Positions 43,058 through 52,617 are shown, counted from the first letter of the stretch. The stretch: DNA of 64,000 nucleotides from Rhizobiaceae bacterium (GCA_019635755.1 JAHBYW010000005.1:310001-374000); one strand, 5' to 3'. The notes: generated by a model not told the origin, from the sequence alone. Program-made: numbers and translations.

Positions 43058-44656
43058 TCAGTCCAGCATCGCCGTCAGCGTCTCGATGCGGTCGGCCTCC
43101 GCCGCCGGCTTGTCCCATCGCAGCCGCGAGATGCGCGGAAAGCGCATGGCGACGCCCGAGCGGTGCCGCGTCGAGCGGTTCAGCCCCTCGAACGCGATCT
43201 CCAGCACCAGCCCCTGCTGGCGGTCGGCGCGCACGGAGCGGACCGGTCCGAACCGCTCGATCGTGTTGTCGCGGACATATTTGTCGAGCTGCCGCAGTTC
43301 CTCGTCGGTGAAGCCGAAATAGGCCTTGCCGACCGGCACGAGTTCGGTGGCGTCCTCCGGACCGGACCAGACGCCGAAGGTGAAGTCGGAATAATAGCTC
43401 GACCGCTTGCCATGGCCGCGCTGCGCATACATCAGCACCGCATCGACGGTGAATGGGTCGCGCTTCCACTTGAACCACGGCCCTTTCGGTCGGCCGGCCA
43501 GATAGGGCGAATCGTGACGCTTGATCATCACGCCTTCGATGATCGGATGCGGCGGATGCGTCCTCAGCGCGTCGAGGGCCGGCCAGTCCGAAAACGCAAC
43601 CTGCGGCGACAGGTCGAAACGCGTTGGGTCGAGCGAGGCGACCAGAGTCTCCAGCTTTGTCCGGCGCTGCGCGAGCGGCAGCTCGCGGGTGTCTTCCTCG
43701 CCGAGTTGCAGAAGGTCGTAGCATCGCACGAAGGCAGGGAATTCGGACTGGATCTTCGGCGAGACCGATTTGCGGTTCAGTCGCTGCTGCAGGTCCGAGA
43801 AGGTGCCGGTCCATTCCGGCGGGCGCCCGACCAGCAGTTCGCCGTCGAGCACCGCCTCGAAGTCGACCGCGCGGACGAGATCGGGAAAAGCGCCGGACAC
43901 GTCGTCTCCGGTGCGCGAATAGAGCCGCCGCACGCCGCGCTCCGACACCACCTGCACGCGGATACCGTCCCATTTCCATTCGGCGGCATAGTCGGCCGGG
44001 TCGAGCTTCTCGAGGTCGCGGTCCTCGACGGGATTGGACAGCATGACCGGCCGGAAGAGCGCCGCCGCCAGCTTCTCCGGCTTCGGCGCCTTGCCTTCCA
44101 GCCAGGCGAACAGCGGCCGGTAGGGTGGCTCGAGCCCGTGCCACAGTTCCTCGATCTCGGCCACGTCGACCTTGCCGAAATCGGCCAGCGCCTGCTTCGC
44201 CAGCCGCGCGGTGACGCCGATGCGCAGGCCCCCCGTGACCAGCTTGATGATGGCGAAGCGGGCGGACACGTCGGCCGCGTCGAGAAGGGCTGCAAGCACG
44301 CGCGGCCCATCCGACCGGCTGGCCGATTGCAGCGCCTGGACCACCTCGGCCAGCGTCGGGTCATGGCTTGAGTCCGATGGTTCCGCCTCCGGCCATACGA
44401 GCGAGACGGTCTCGGCGAGGTCGCCGACATAGTCGTAGGAGTAGCCGAACAGCACCGGGTCCATGCGCTCCGTCACCAGCGCGCGCAGCATCGCGGGTTT
44501 CACCGCGGCGATCGTCAGGTCGCCAGTGATGGCGGCGAGCGCCAGCCCGCGGTCGGGGTCTTCGACCGCGCGGAAATAGTCGACGAGCAAAGTCAGCTTG
44601 CCGTTGCGGGACGGGGTCAGGACCAACCGGTCGAGGAGTTCGGCGAAGCGGTTCAT
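43058..44656 (-). CDS. ATP-dependent DNA ligase (Lhr/ligase-associated type)
   Basis: The 532-residue protein has an N-terminal DNA-binding domain, adenylylation domain and OB-fold domain. The nucleotidyl-lysine motif is K228 in EWKWDGIRV. Further ligase motifs are LYSRTGDDVSGAF, VLDGELLVG, EGVMIKRHDSPY and PWFKWKRDPFTVDAVLMYAQ. It seals nicks using ATP, separately from the replicative NAD ligase. In many bacteria this ligase forms a repair set with an MBL-fold exonuclease, an Lhr-type helicase and a metallophosphoesterase; all are present downstream on this chromosome segment. ATG 44656 follows AAGGAG. Confidence 0.93.
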   Translation of the reverse strand: MNRFAELLDRLVLTPSRNGKLTLLVDYFRAVEDPDRGLALAAITGDLTIAAVKPAMLRALVTERMDPVLFGYSYDYVGDLAETVSLVWPEAEPSDSSHDPTLAEVVQALQSASRSDGPRVLAALLDAADVSARFAIIKLVTGGLRIGVTARLAKQALADFGKVDVAEIEELWHGLEPPYRPLFAWLEGKAPKPEKLAAALFRPVMLSNPVEDRDLEKLDPADYAAEWKWDGIRVQVVSERGVRRLYSRTGDDVSGAFPDLVRAVDFEAVLDGELLVGRPPEWTGTFSDLQQRLNRKSVSPKIQSEFPAFVRCYDLLQLGEEDTRELPLAQRRTKLETLVASLDPTRFDLSPQVAFSDWPALDALRTHPPHPIIEGVMIKRHDSPYLAGRPKGPWFKWKRDPFTVDAVLMYAQRGHGKRSSYYSDFTFGVWSGPEDATELVPVGKAYFGFTDEELRQLDKYVRDNTIERFGPVRSVRADRQQGLVLEIAFEGLNRSTRHRSGVAMRFPRISRLRWDKPAAEADRIETLTAMLD

Positions 44657-44670
44657 GGTGCCGCTCCTTT

Positions 44671-44850
44671 CCCTCCCCCTTGGGGGGAGGGTGGCCGGCT
44701 GAAGGCCGGCCGGGTGGGGTCGTTTCCGGCTGCCACCAATTGCCCTTGAACCGGACCTACCAGAGCTGGCGTTCGCCGGCTCGCACCCCACCCGGCTCGC
44801 TTTCGGCGGCTTCGCCGCCTCGCGAGCCACCCTCCCCTCAATGGGGAGGG
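44671..44850. repeat. Palindromic GC-rich extragenic repeat (RIME-like), copy 1
   Basis: The outer arms CCCTCCCCCTTGGGG and CCCCTCAATGGGGAGGG, and the inner GGCCGGCTGAAGGCCGGCC and GGGTGGGG/CCCCACCC arms, can fold into nested hairpins. A second copy lies at 62315-62472 with the same arm order. Such modules recur between genes in Rhizobiales. This one separates the ligase and exonuclease genes. Confidence 0.75.
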
Positions 44851-44873
44851 AACAGGCGCGTCCGTTTCCACCA

Positions 44874-45884
44874 TCAGTCCCCCTCGTCCTCGTAGCCGAC
44901 GAGGTGCAGCGCCTTGGCCCGGATACCTGCCAGCTCGCACCAGCGCACCAACGCCTCCTCGCGGCCGTGGGTCACCCAGACCTCCGACGCGCCGGTCTCG
45001 CGGATCGTGTCGGTCAGCTCGTCCCAGTCGGAATGGTCGGAGATGATGAGCGGAAGCTCGACGCCGCGCTGCCTGGCGCGCTGGCGGATGCGCATCCATC
45101 CCGACGCGAAGCACGACACCGGATCGGGGAAACGCCGCGCCCAGCGGTCGGCGAAGGCCGACGGGGTGCCGATGACGATGGCGCCGGCGAACTCGGCCTT
45201 CGCGCCCTTGCCGAGCGTCGCCGGGCGAAGCTCCCCGAGGTCGACGCCCTGCTCCTGATAGTAGGCCGACAGCGTCTCCAGGGCGCCATGGATGTAGAGC
45301 GGCCGGTCATAGCCGGCGTCGCGGATCAGCCGCATCACGCGCTGCGCCTTGCCGAGCGCATAGGCGCCGACCATGTGGCTGCGCTCCGGGAACTGCGCGA
45401 CCGATTTGAGCAGGCGGCCGATCTCGGCGCGGTCGTCCGGGTGCCGGAACACCGGCAGGCCGAAGGTCGCCTCGGTGATGAAGACGTCGCACCTCACCGG
45501 CTCGAACGGCGCGCAGGTCGCGTCGGGCATGCGCTTGTAGTCGCCGGAGGCCACGATGCGCGTGCCTCCGTGCTCGACGGCGATCTGCGCGGAGCCGAGC
45601 ACATGGCCGGCGGGATGGAAGGTGACCGAGACACCGTTGACGGTGACGGTCTCGCCATAGGCGATCGGCTGCGTATCGCCGGCGAAATCGTCGCCGTAGC
45701 GCAGCGCCATGATGTCCAGCGTCTGTCCCGTGGCCAGTACATGGCCGTGGCCCGCCCGGGCATGGTCGGAGTGGCCGTGCGTGATCAGGGCGCGTGCGAC
45801 CGGGCGGACCGGGTCGATGTAGAAGTCGCCTGGCGGGCAGTAGAGGCCGGCCGGCTTGGGGCAGAGGAGGTCGCGAGGGCGCAT
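44874..45884 (-). CDS. MBL-fold exonuclease of the ligase-associated repair set
   Basis: The 336-residue protein has a metallo-beta-lactamase plus beta-CASP-like fold. The metal-binding motif is H36-x-H38-x-D40-H41 (ITHGHSDHA). Further motifs are HPAGHVLGSAQI, ASGDYKRMPDATC, TEATFGLPVF and LIISDHSDWDEL. It is the putative 3' mRNA-processing-like exonuclease that accompanies the ATP-dependent ligase. Start: ATG 45884 is used, with MPIFRAM six codons earlier possible; further upstream codons overlap the divergent methyltransferase. It is transcribed toward the ligase gene. Confidence 0.9.
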   Translation of the reverse strand: MRPRDLLCPKPAGLYCPPGDFYIDPVRPVARALITHGHSDHARAGHGHVLATGQTLDIMALRYGDDFAGDTQPIAYGETVTVNGVSVTFHPAGHVLGSAQIAVEHGGTRIVASGDYKRMPDATCAPFEPVRCDVFITEATFGLPVFRHPDDRAEIGRLLKSVAQFPERSHMVGAYALGKAQRVMRLIRDAGYDRPLYIHGALETLSAYYQEQGVDLGELRPATLGKGAKAEFAGAIVIGTPSAFADRWARRFPDPVSCFASGWMRIRQRARQRGVELPLIISDHSDWDELTDTIRETGASEVWVTHGREEALVRWCELAGIRAKALHLVGYEDEGD

Positions 45885-45979
45885 GGCGCGGAAGATAGGC
45901 ATTCCGCGGCGCGCGGGAAGGCCGGCGGTTGCCACTGCTGACTCGACTTGTCCGTTGGATGCGCCGATACCGGGCGTCG

Positions 45980-46900
45980 ATGAAACCGCTGCAGACATCC
46001 TCCGGCGACATGCTGGCCGACCGCCGCGCCGACTATGCCGAGATGCTGTTTCAGTCCGGCGACACGAATGCGGCGGCGGAGCTCATGCTGAACGCGCTGG
46101 AGCGTGCGCCCGGCTGGGCGCTGGGCTGGTTCCGCCTGGGCGAGATGGCGGAGGCCGCGGGGCAGGCCGCGCAGGCGGTCGAGGCATGGCGCACCGTGCT
46201 CAAGCTCGATCCCGCCGACCGCGCGGGTGCAAGGCTGAAGCTCGAACTGGCCGGCGCGGCGGAGCGGTCGTCGGCGCCGCCGGGCGCCTTCGTCGAAGCG
46301 CTGTTCGACCAGTATGCCGACAGTTTCGACGCCTCGCTGGTGGAGAAGCTGGCCTATCGCGTGCCGGACCTGCTGCTTGAGGCCGTCCGGCCGCTCGCGC
46401 CGTTCGGCGCCGCCGTTGATCTCGGCTGCGGCACGGGGCTGATGGGCGGGAAGCTGAGGCCGCTCGTAAGGCAGCTTGAAGGGTATGACATTTCCGCGGC
46501 GATGCTGAGAAAGGCGGAGGCCAAGAAGGTCTACGACCGGCTGGAGAAGGCCGACCTGCAGACGCTTGAGCTGCCGGAGAAGAGCGCGGACCTGATCGTG
46601 GCGGCGGATGTCTTCATGTACGTCGGCGCGCTGGACGGCGTGGTGGCGATGGCCGCGCGCGCCTTGCGGCCGGGCGGCGTGTTCGCGTTTTCCGTCGAGC
46701 GGCTGGACGCTGCCGGGAAATCCAGCCGCTCCGGTTTCGAACTCCGCGACTCGCGTCGATACGCGCACGCGGATGTCTACGTTCAAGACGTGGCGAAAGC
46801 CGCTGGCTTGGAAATTCGATCGCTCGCTCGCGAGACGATCCGCATGGATCGCGGGGCGCCGATCGGTGGGACGATTATCCTGGCAGAAACACCGGAATAA
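45980..46900 (+). CDS. Class I SAM-dependent methyltransferase with N-terminal TPR segment
   Basis: About 306 residues. The N-terminal TPR-like helices are AAAELMLNALERAPGWALGW, FRLGEMAEAAGQAAQAVEAW and KLDPADRAGARLKLELAG. A Rossmann methyltransferase follows, with motif I AAVDLGCGTGLMGGKL, the acidic GYDISAAMLRKAEAK, and ADLIVAADVFMYVGALDGVV. Such TPR-methyltransferases have unknown substrates. It is divergent from the exonuclease and followed by the helicase gene 55 bp later, so it splits the repair set. Start ATG 45980 is chosen; ATG 45929 in frame is possible. Confidence 0.82.
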   Translation: MKPLQTSSGDMLADRRADYAEMLFQSGDTNAAAELMLNALERAPGWALGWFRLGEMAEAAGQAAQAVEAWRTVLKLDPADRAGARLKLELAGAAERSSAPPGAFVEALFDQYADSFDASLVEKLAYRVPDLLLEAVRPLAPFGAAVDLGCGTGLMGGKLRPLVRQLEGYDISAAMLRKAEAKKVYDRLEKADLQTLELPEKSADLIVAADVFMYVGALDGVVAMAARALRPGGVFAFSVERLDAAGKSSRSGFELRDSRRYAHADVYVQDVAKAAGLEIRSLARETIRMDRGAPIGGTIILAETPE

Positions 46901-46955
46901 CTTGTGATCCCGTTTTGTTCTTGGCGGCGGCGGCAAGTCGCGCTAGGCATTCCGG

Positions 46956-49505
46956 GTGAACGACCAATCCCGCATCAGCAACAGGAAGGCGAAGCAGGCG
47001 CCATCCGGCATGGAAGCCGCGGCGCTGCTGCCGAAGCCGTTCCTCGACTGGTTCAGGGAACGCGGCTGGGCGCCGCGCGCGCACCAGATCGAGCTGCTGG
47101 CGACGGTGCAGGGCGGCAATTCGGCGCTGCTGATCGCGCCGACCGGTGCCGGCAAGACACTCGCCGGTTTCCTGCCGACGCTGACGGACCTGGCGGTGCG
47201 CGGCAAGCGGAAGCCTGGCGAAGCCTTCCGCGGCATCCACACGCTCTACATCTCGCCGTTGAAGGCGCTCGCCGTCGATATCGAGCGCAACCTCGGCAAG
47301 CCGGTGGAGGAGATCGGCCTTCCCGTGACGATAGAGACCCGCACCGGCGACACGCCGCAGCACAAGCGCACGCGACAGAAGCAGGCGCCGCCCGACGTCC
47401 TGCTCACCACGCCCGAGCAGCTCGCTCTGCTGATCGCCAGCCAGGATGCGCCGCGCTTCTTCAAGGACCTGCGCTTCGTCGTGCTGGACGAGCTACATTC
47501 GCTGGTCATCTCCAAGCGCGGACACCTTCTGTCGCTCGGCCTGGCGCGGCTGCGCGCGCTCGTGCCCGGGCTGCGCATGATCGGCCTGTCGGCGACGGTG
47601 GCGGAGCCCGACGAACTCAGGCGCTGGCTGGTCGGCCAGAACCCGCCGGGGCGGATGGCGGAGCTGATGACGGTCGCGGGCGGTGCCAAGCCCGACATCT
47701 CGATCCTCGACTCGGCCGAGCGCGTGCCGTGGGCCGGGCATCAGGCGCGTTATGCGATCCCGGAGATCTACCAGGCGATCAAGGCGCACCGGACGACGCT
47801 GCTTTTCGTCAACACGCGCAGCCAGGCGGAACTGCTGTTCTCCGCGCTCTGGCAGGTGAACGAGGATTCGCTGCCGATCGCGCTTCATCACGGGTCGCTG
47901 GACGCCACCCAGCGCCGCAAGGTGGAGAAGGCGATGGCCGGAAACGCGCTGCGCGCCGTCGTCGCCACCTCGACGCTGGACCTCGGCATCGATTGGGGCG
48001 ACGTCGATCTGGTCATCCACGTCGGCGCGCCAAAGGGCGCCAGCCGGCTGGCGCAGCGCATCGGCCGCTCGAACCACCGCATGGACGAGCCTTCGAAGGC
48101 GATCCTGATCCCGTCGAACCGCTTCGAGGTGCTGGAGTGCCGCGCCGCGCTCGATGCCAACTATCTCGGTGCGCAGGACACGCCGCCGCTGGTCGACGGC
48201 GCGCTCGACGTGCTGTCGCAGCACGTGCTGGGAACCGCCTGCGCAGCGTCGTTCTCGGCCGACGAGCTTTTCGAGGAGGTGAGGGGAGCCGCACCCTATG
48301 CGCGGCTCGACCGGCCGACCTTCGACCGTGTCGTCGATTTCGTCGCCACTGGCGGCTATGCGCTCCGCAGCTATGAGCGCTATGCCCGCATCCGCCTCAC
48401 CAAGGAGGGCCGCTGGCGCGTTTCCAATCCGCATGTGGCCCAGCAGTACCGCCTGAACGTCGGCACCATCATCGAGCAGCCGATGCTGAACATCCGCTAT
48501 GTGCGGGCCGGGCGCGGAACGGCGGCGCGTGGCGGGCCTACGCTCGGCAAGATCGAGGAGTATTTCCTGGAATCGATGGTGGTCGGCGACACGTTCCTGT
48601 TTGCCGGCAAGACGCTGCGCTTCGAGGGCATCCGCGAGAACGAGGCCTATGTCTCGAACGCCGCGTCGTTCGATCCGAAGGTGCCGATCTATGCCGGTGG
48701 AAAGTTTCCGCTGACCACATACCTCGCCGACCAGGTGCGCGGCATGCTGGCCGATCCGGCGAAGTGGAAGCTGCTGCCGGACCAGGTGGCCGACTGGCTG
48801 CGCATCCAGGCGGACAAGTCGATGCTGCCCGGGCGACGCGACCTGCTGGTGGAGACGTTCCCGCGCGGCCAGCGCTACTACATGGTCTGCTATCCGTTCG
48901 AGGGCCGGCTGGCCCACCAGACGCTCGGCATGCTGCTGACACGCCGCCTGGAGCGCGCCGGTGCCCGCCCGCTGGGCTACGTCGCGACGGATTATTCGCT
49001 GGCGGTCTGGGCCTTCGGCGACTTCTCCCACCTGCTGAAGACGCGCAAGCTGTCGCTGGCGAAGCTCTTCGACGAGGACATGTTGGGCGACGACCTGGAG
49101 GCCTGGCTGGCGGAGAGCTGGCTGCTGAAGCGCACTTTCCGCAACTGCGCGATCATCGGCGGCCTGATCGAGAAGCGCTATCCCGGCCAGGAGAAGACCG
49201 GGCGCCAGGTAACCGTATCGGCCGACCTGATCTACGACGTGCTGCGGACGCACGAGCCTGATCACATCCTGCTGCAGGCGACCCGTGCCGACGCGGCGAC
49301 GACGCTGCTCGATGTCAGGAGGCTTTCGGAGATGCTGTCGCGCATCAAGGGCCGAATCGTGCATAAGGCGCTCGACCGGATCTCGCCGCTGGCGGTGCCG
49401 ATCATGCTGGAGATCGGCAAGGAGTCGGTCGCCGGCGAGGCCAATGAGAGCCTGCTGGGCGAAGCGGTGGACAGCCTGATCGAGGAGGCGATGGGGACTG
49501 CATGA
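46956..49505 (+). CDS. Lhr-type DEXH-box helicase (ligase-associated)
   Basis: The 849-residue helicase has Walker A APTGAGKT (61-68), TRTGDTPQHKR (motif Ib region), the DEXH box in FVVLDELHSLV, motif III GLSATVAEPDE, and motif VI in RLAQRIGRSNHRMDEPSKA. It continues with the winged-helix and Lhr-core extension (HPN-like segments, EQPMLNIRYVRAGRGTAARG, GQRYYMVCYPFEGRLAHQTL). Lhr helicases translocate 3' to 5' and act in DNA repair. Start GTG 46956 (MNDQSRISNRKAKQ) is plausible, with ATG 47010 as alternative. The metallophosphoesterase gene follows after 10 bp. Confidence 0.93.
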   Translation: MNDQSRISNRKAKQAPSGMEAAALLPKPFLDWFRERGWAPRAHQIELLATVQGGNSALLIAPTGAGKTLAGFLPTLTDLAVRGKRKPGEAFRGIHTLYISPLKALAVDIERNLGKPVEEIGLPVTIETRTGDTPQHKRTRQKQAPPDVLLTTPEQLALLIASQDAPRFFKDLRFVVLDELHSLVISKRGHLLSLGLARLRALVPGLRMIGLSATVAEPDELRRWLVGQNPPGRMAELMTVAGGAKPDISILDSAERVPWAGHQARYAIPEIYQAIKAHRTTLLFVNTRSQAELLFSALWQVNEDSLPIALHHGSLDATQRRKVEKAMAGNALRAVVATSTLDLGIDWGDVDLVIHVGAPKGASRLAQRIGRSNHRMDEPSKAILIPSNRFEVLECRAALDANYLGAQDTPPLVDGALDVLSQHVLGTACAASFSADELFEEVRGAAPYARLDRPTFDRVVDFVATGGYALRSYERYARIRLTKEGRWRVSNPHVAQQYRLNVGTIIEQPMLNIRYVRAGRGTAARGGPTLGKIEEYFLESMVVGDTFLFAGKTLRFEGIRENEAYVSNAASFDPKVPIYAGGKFPLTTYLADQVRGMLADPAKWKLLPDQVADWLRIQADKSMLPGRRDLLVETFPRGQRYYMVCYPFEGRLAHQTLGMLLTRRLERAGARPLGYVATDYSLAVWAFGDFSHLLKTRKLSLAKLFDEDMLGDDLEAWLAESWLLKRTFRNCAIIGGLIEKRYPGQEKTGRQVTVSADLIYDVLRTHEPDHILLQATRADAATTLLDVRRLSEMLSRIKGRIVHKALDRISPLAVPIMLEIGKESVAGEANESLLGEAVDSLIEEAMGTA

Positions 49506-49515
49506 GGGTTCGGGC

Positions 49516-50232
49516 ATGACGGCGGCGATCGCCGCGATCCGTTCCGCCGCGGCGGGCGACGCGATCACGATCGCGGGCGAGCGCGCATTGTGCGACCGCC
49601 GCGGCGTCGTGTTCTTCCCCGACCTCGGCCTGCTGGCGGTCTCCGACCTGCATCTGGAGAAGGGCTCGGCGATGGCGCGCCGCGGCCAGCTGGTTCCGCC
49701 CTACGATTCCGCGGCGACGCTGCTGATGCTTCAGGCCGTCATCGCCGACCACCGGCCGAAGACGGTGGTCAGCCTCGGCGATAGCTTCCACGACGGCGGC
49801 GGCGCAGGGCGCATGCCTGACGTTTTTCGTGACCAGCTTGCCGGGATGATGTCCGGCCGCGACTGGTTCTGGATCGCCGGCAACCACGATCCCGAGGCGC
49901 CGGCCGGGCTGCCGGGCGAGACCGTGCGCGAACTTGCCGTCGGCTCGCTGCTGTTCCGGCACGAACCGTCGGCGCGGCCGGTGGAGGGCGAGATCGCCGG
50001 CCATCTCCACCCCTGCGCGCGCATCGTGCAGCGCGGCCGCTCGGTACGCCGCCGCTGTTTCGCCAGCGACGGCCTGCGCATGATCCTGCCGGCTTTCGGG
50101 GCCTATACGGGCTCGCTCAACGTTCTCGACCGCGCCTATCGTGGCATGTTCCGCTGGGAAGCCTTCGTGGCCTACATGATCGGCAAGGAACGCGTCTACC
50201 CGATCGCCGCGTCGATGCTGCGGCCCGGATAG
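49516..50232 (+). CDS. Ligase-associated metallophosphoesterase
   Basis: The 238-residue calcineurin-like phosphoesterase has D44-x-H46 (SDLHLEKG), G88-D89 (SLGDSFHDGG), G122-N-H-D125 (AGNHDPEAP) and H163-x-H165 (GHLHPCA), which supply two metal ions. It belongs to the phosphoesterase set found with Lhr helicase and ATP-dependent ligase; it is thought to process DNA ends. Coupled to the helicase gene (10-bp gap), completing the four-protein repair group here. Confidence 0.92.
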   Translation: MTAAIAAIRSAAAGDAITIAGERALCDRRGVVFFPDLGLLAVSDLHLEKGSAMARRGQLVPPYDSAATLLMLQAVIADHRPKTVVSLGDSFHDGGGAGRMPDVFRDQLAGMMSGRDWFWIAGNHDPEAPAGLPGETVRELAVGSLLFRHEPSARPVEGEIAGHLHPCARIVQRGRSVRRRCFASDGLRMILPAFGAYTGSLNVLDRAYRGMFRWEAFVAYMIGKERVYPIAASMLRPG

Positions 50233-50247
50233 GCCCGGGGCTCGGCG

Positions 50248-50718
50248 TCAGCTGGTGGCGATGAAGGCCAGCATCAGCGCCAGCACGATGACGCCGGTGA
50301 GCTGCATCCGCAGCCGGCCGTACCATGCCGGCACCGAGCCCGAGAACGACGCCAGCGAATCCCACGCGCCCATGGCCGCGAAGGCAGCCGCGAGCACGGC
50401 AAATGCGGCCGGCATCGCGATGAACAGGATGCAGGGCGCCACGACCGCCGGCAGGGCGCCGATGATCAGGTCGCGCCGCTCGCGCCCGTCGCGGCCCTGG
50501 AACGCGAAGGCCCAACGCACGCCGCCCAGGAAGGACAGGATCACCACGGAATAAAGCGACAGCAGCGTAATGGTCGCGACCCGCCACGGATGGTCCTGCG
50601 GGATCGAGAAGAGCCAGAGCGACAGCAGAACCATGCCGGCGCTGGCGCCGATGGCGACGCCGCGGGCGGTGCGCATCACCGGGGTCTGCTGCTCGATCTC
50701 GGTGCTGCCGTCGTCCAT
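50248..50718 (-). CDS. DUF3429 membrane protein
   Basis: The 156-residue protein has five hydrophobic helices. The DUF3429 hallmark YSVVILSFLGGVRWAFAF lies in the middle, along with ALPAVVAPCILFIAMPAAF. The function is unknown; it is a conserved inner-membrane protein. Convergent with the metallophosphoesterase gene, with 15 bp between stops, and 3 bp after the next minus-strand gene, so likely co-transcribed with it. Confidence 0.82.
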   Translation of the reverse strand: MDDGSTEIEQQTPVMRTARGVAIGASAGMVLLSLWLFSIPQDHPWRVATITLLSLYSVVILSFLGGVRWAFAFQGRDGRERRDLIIGALPAVVAPCILFIAMPAAFAVLAAAFAAMGAWDSLASFSGSVPAWYGRLRMQLTGVIVLALMLAFIATS

Positions 50719-50721
50719 CGG

Positions 50722-51507
50722 CTAGTCCCTGCGAAACACGATGCGTCCGAGCCAGCCGGTCAGCGTGGCGAGCGATACGGCCAGGAGGCCGTAGAGGAAC
50801 CCGTAATTGCGGGAAAAGTTGAAGATCGACTGCTCGAAGCCTGCCTTCACGATCGCCAGCGGCGCCGACGTCTCCTTCACGAAGGTGCCGTTCTTGAACA
50901 GGAATGCGCGAGCCCTGTGGGTTCCGACGGGAACGTTCGGCGCCAGCGTGACGGTCGCGCGAAACAGGTTCTGCGACAGGAACTCAACGCCTCCGATGCG
51001 CTCGTTGTAGAGGTTGGTCGACTTCTTGAGGTCGCGCAACGCACTGGAGAACTCGTCGATCGTCGGCGGGAACTGCGTCTTGTCCGCCGGCTCCAGGTAG
51101 ATGAAGTTCGTGCCCAGCGACAGACGGCGGTAGCTGTCCGCGTCGGTGATGTCCTGCATCATGCGCGTCGTCGAGACCGAATAGGACATCGGCACGTTCA
51201 CGAACATCTCCGAGATCGTGTTGATCCACATGCCGAGGACGCGGTCCTTGCGCCACACCAGCACGGGCCGGGCCGGCCCTTCGAGTACGACGATCACGTC
51301 GTAGCGTCCCTGGCGGCTGACGAGGGGATCGGCGTCCTCCAGCGAGCCGAAGATCGTCAGGTCGGCGCCGGAGAAGTCGGCGGTGATGGCGACGCGGTCG
51401 GTGGACAGCCCGATCTGGATGCCTTCCGTCGGCGCCTGGGCGGATGCGCCGCCTGCGGCCGCGAGGAGCGCGACGGCCTGCAGGAGTGCGAGGACGGACC
51501 GGCGCAT
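50722..51507 (-). CDS. TIGR02186-type membrane-anchored protein, partner of TauE/SafE exporter
   Basis: The 261-residue protein has an N-terminal signal (SVLALLQAVALLAAAGGASA), a periplasmic body beginning EGIQIGLSTDRVAITADFSG and a C-terminal membrane anchor (FLYGLLAVSLATLTGWLGRI). This arrangement is the TIGR02186 family, repeatedly found beside a TauE/SafE permease, as here (stop-to-start gap of 1 bp). It is probably an accessory protein for anion export; its precise role is unknown. Confidence 0.85.
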   Translation of the reverse strand: MRRSVLALLQAVALLAAAGGASAQAPTEGIQIGLSTDRVAITADFSGADLTIFGSLEDADPLVSRQGRYDVIVVLEGPARPVLVWRKDRVLGMWINTISEMFVNVPMSYSVSTTRMMQDITDADSYRRLSLGTNFIYLEPADKTQFPPTIDEFSSALRDLKKSTNLYNERIGGVEFLSQNLFRATVTLAPNVPVGTHRARAFLFKNGTFVKETSAPLAIVKAGFEQSIFNFSRNYGFLYGLLAVSLATLTGWLGRIVFRRD

Positions 51508-51508
51508 C

Positions 51509-52435
51509 TCAGGCTCCCTCGACGCCGGTCAGCGTGTAGACATGCTCGGGCCGCACGAAAAGGTCGAAGCCCAGCCGCAGCGCCACCGCCAGGACCAGCA
51601 GCGCCAGCAGGGCACGCAGCTGCTCGCCGCGCAGCCTCTGGCCGACCTTGGCGCCATACTGGGCGCCCGCGACGCCGCCGACCATCAGCAGGAAGGCCAG
51701 CACGATGTCGACCGTCTGGTTGGCGGTCGAGTGGATGATCGTCGTGTAGGCGGCGACGAAGATGATCTGGAAGAGCGAGGTGCCCACCACGACGTTCGTC
51801 GGCACCTTGAGCAGGTAGATGAGCGCCGGGACCATGATGAAGCCGCCGCCGACGCCCATGATCGCGGCGAGGAAGCCGATGCCGGCGCCGAGCCCGAGGA
51901 CCGGGATGACGCTGACGAACAGCTTCGACGTGCGAAAGCGCATCTTGAGCGGGAGCCGGTGGATCCAGTTGTGCTGGCCGGAGCGCTTCAGCGGGGGCGG
52001 CACGCCGCCGCCGCGCGCCTTGCGGATGGCGTTGGCGCTTTCCACCAGCATCAGCCCGCCGACGATGCCGAGGAAAAGGACGTAGAGGATCGACACGAAC
52101 AGGTCGAGCTGGCCGACGCGGCGCAGCAGCGCGAACACATAGGCGCCGAGCGAGGAGCCGACCACGCCGCCGGCCAGAAGCACGGTGCCGAGCTTGAAGT
52201 CGAGGGTGCCGCGCTTCAGGTGGGCGAGCGCGCCGGAGACGGAGGAGGCGATGACCTGGTTGGCGCCGGTCGCCACGGCGATGGCCGGCGGGATGTTGTA
52301 GAAGATCAGCAGCGGCGTGATGAGGAAGCCGCCGCCCACTCCGAACATGCCCGACAGGAAACCGACCGCCGCACCCATTGCCAGCAGCACGAAGACGTTG
52401 ACAGACATTTCGGCGATCGGGAGATAGATGCCCAC
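51509..52435 (-). CDS. TauE/SafE-family permease (probable sulfite/organosulfonate exporter)
   Basis: The 308-residue protein has eight hydrophobic segments. The two family repeats are GFLSGMFGVGGGFLITPLLI and GFLAAIMGVGGGFIMVPALI. GTG 52435 gives MGIYLPIAEMSVN, the N-terminus usual for this subgroup; ATG 52408 is the alternative. TauE/SafE proteins export sulfite, sulfoacetate or related anions. Operon with the TIGR02186-type and DUF3429 genes. Confidence 0.9.
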   Translation of the reverse strand: MGIYLPIAEMSVNVFVLLAMGAAVGFLSGMFGVGGGFLITPLLIFYNIPPAIAVATGANQVIASSVSGALAHLKRGTLDFKLGTVLLAGGVVGSSLGAYVFALLRRVGQLDLFVSILYVLFLGIVGGLMLVESANAIRKARGGGVPPPLKRSGQHNWIHRLPLKMRFRTSKLFVSVIPVLGLGAGIGFLAAIMGVGGGFIMVPALIYLLKVPTNVVVGTSLFQIIFVAAYTTIIHSTANQTVDIVLAFLLMVGGVAGAQYGAKVGQRLRGEQLRALLALLVLAVALRLGFDLFVRPEHVYTLTGVEGA

Positions 52436-52617
52436 CCGTCAGACTCGATCGACTTCGTGTTGTTGCGGAGACCGCGCTCCTTGAAAGTGGCTGGAGGCTA
52501 GGGCTGTCTTGCGCCCACAATAGGGCGAAGTCAAACGCGCGGCAGGCCGCAAACCCCGGAAATCAAAAGAAATTCGAAAAGTGATGAACAGACGCGGTTA
52601 AAGCCGCGCCTGCTCGC

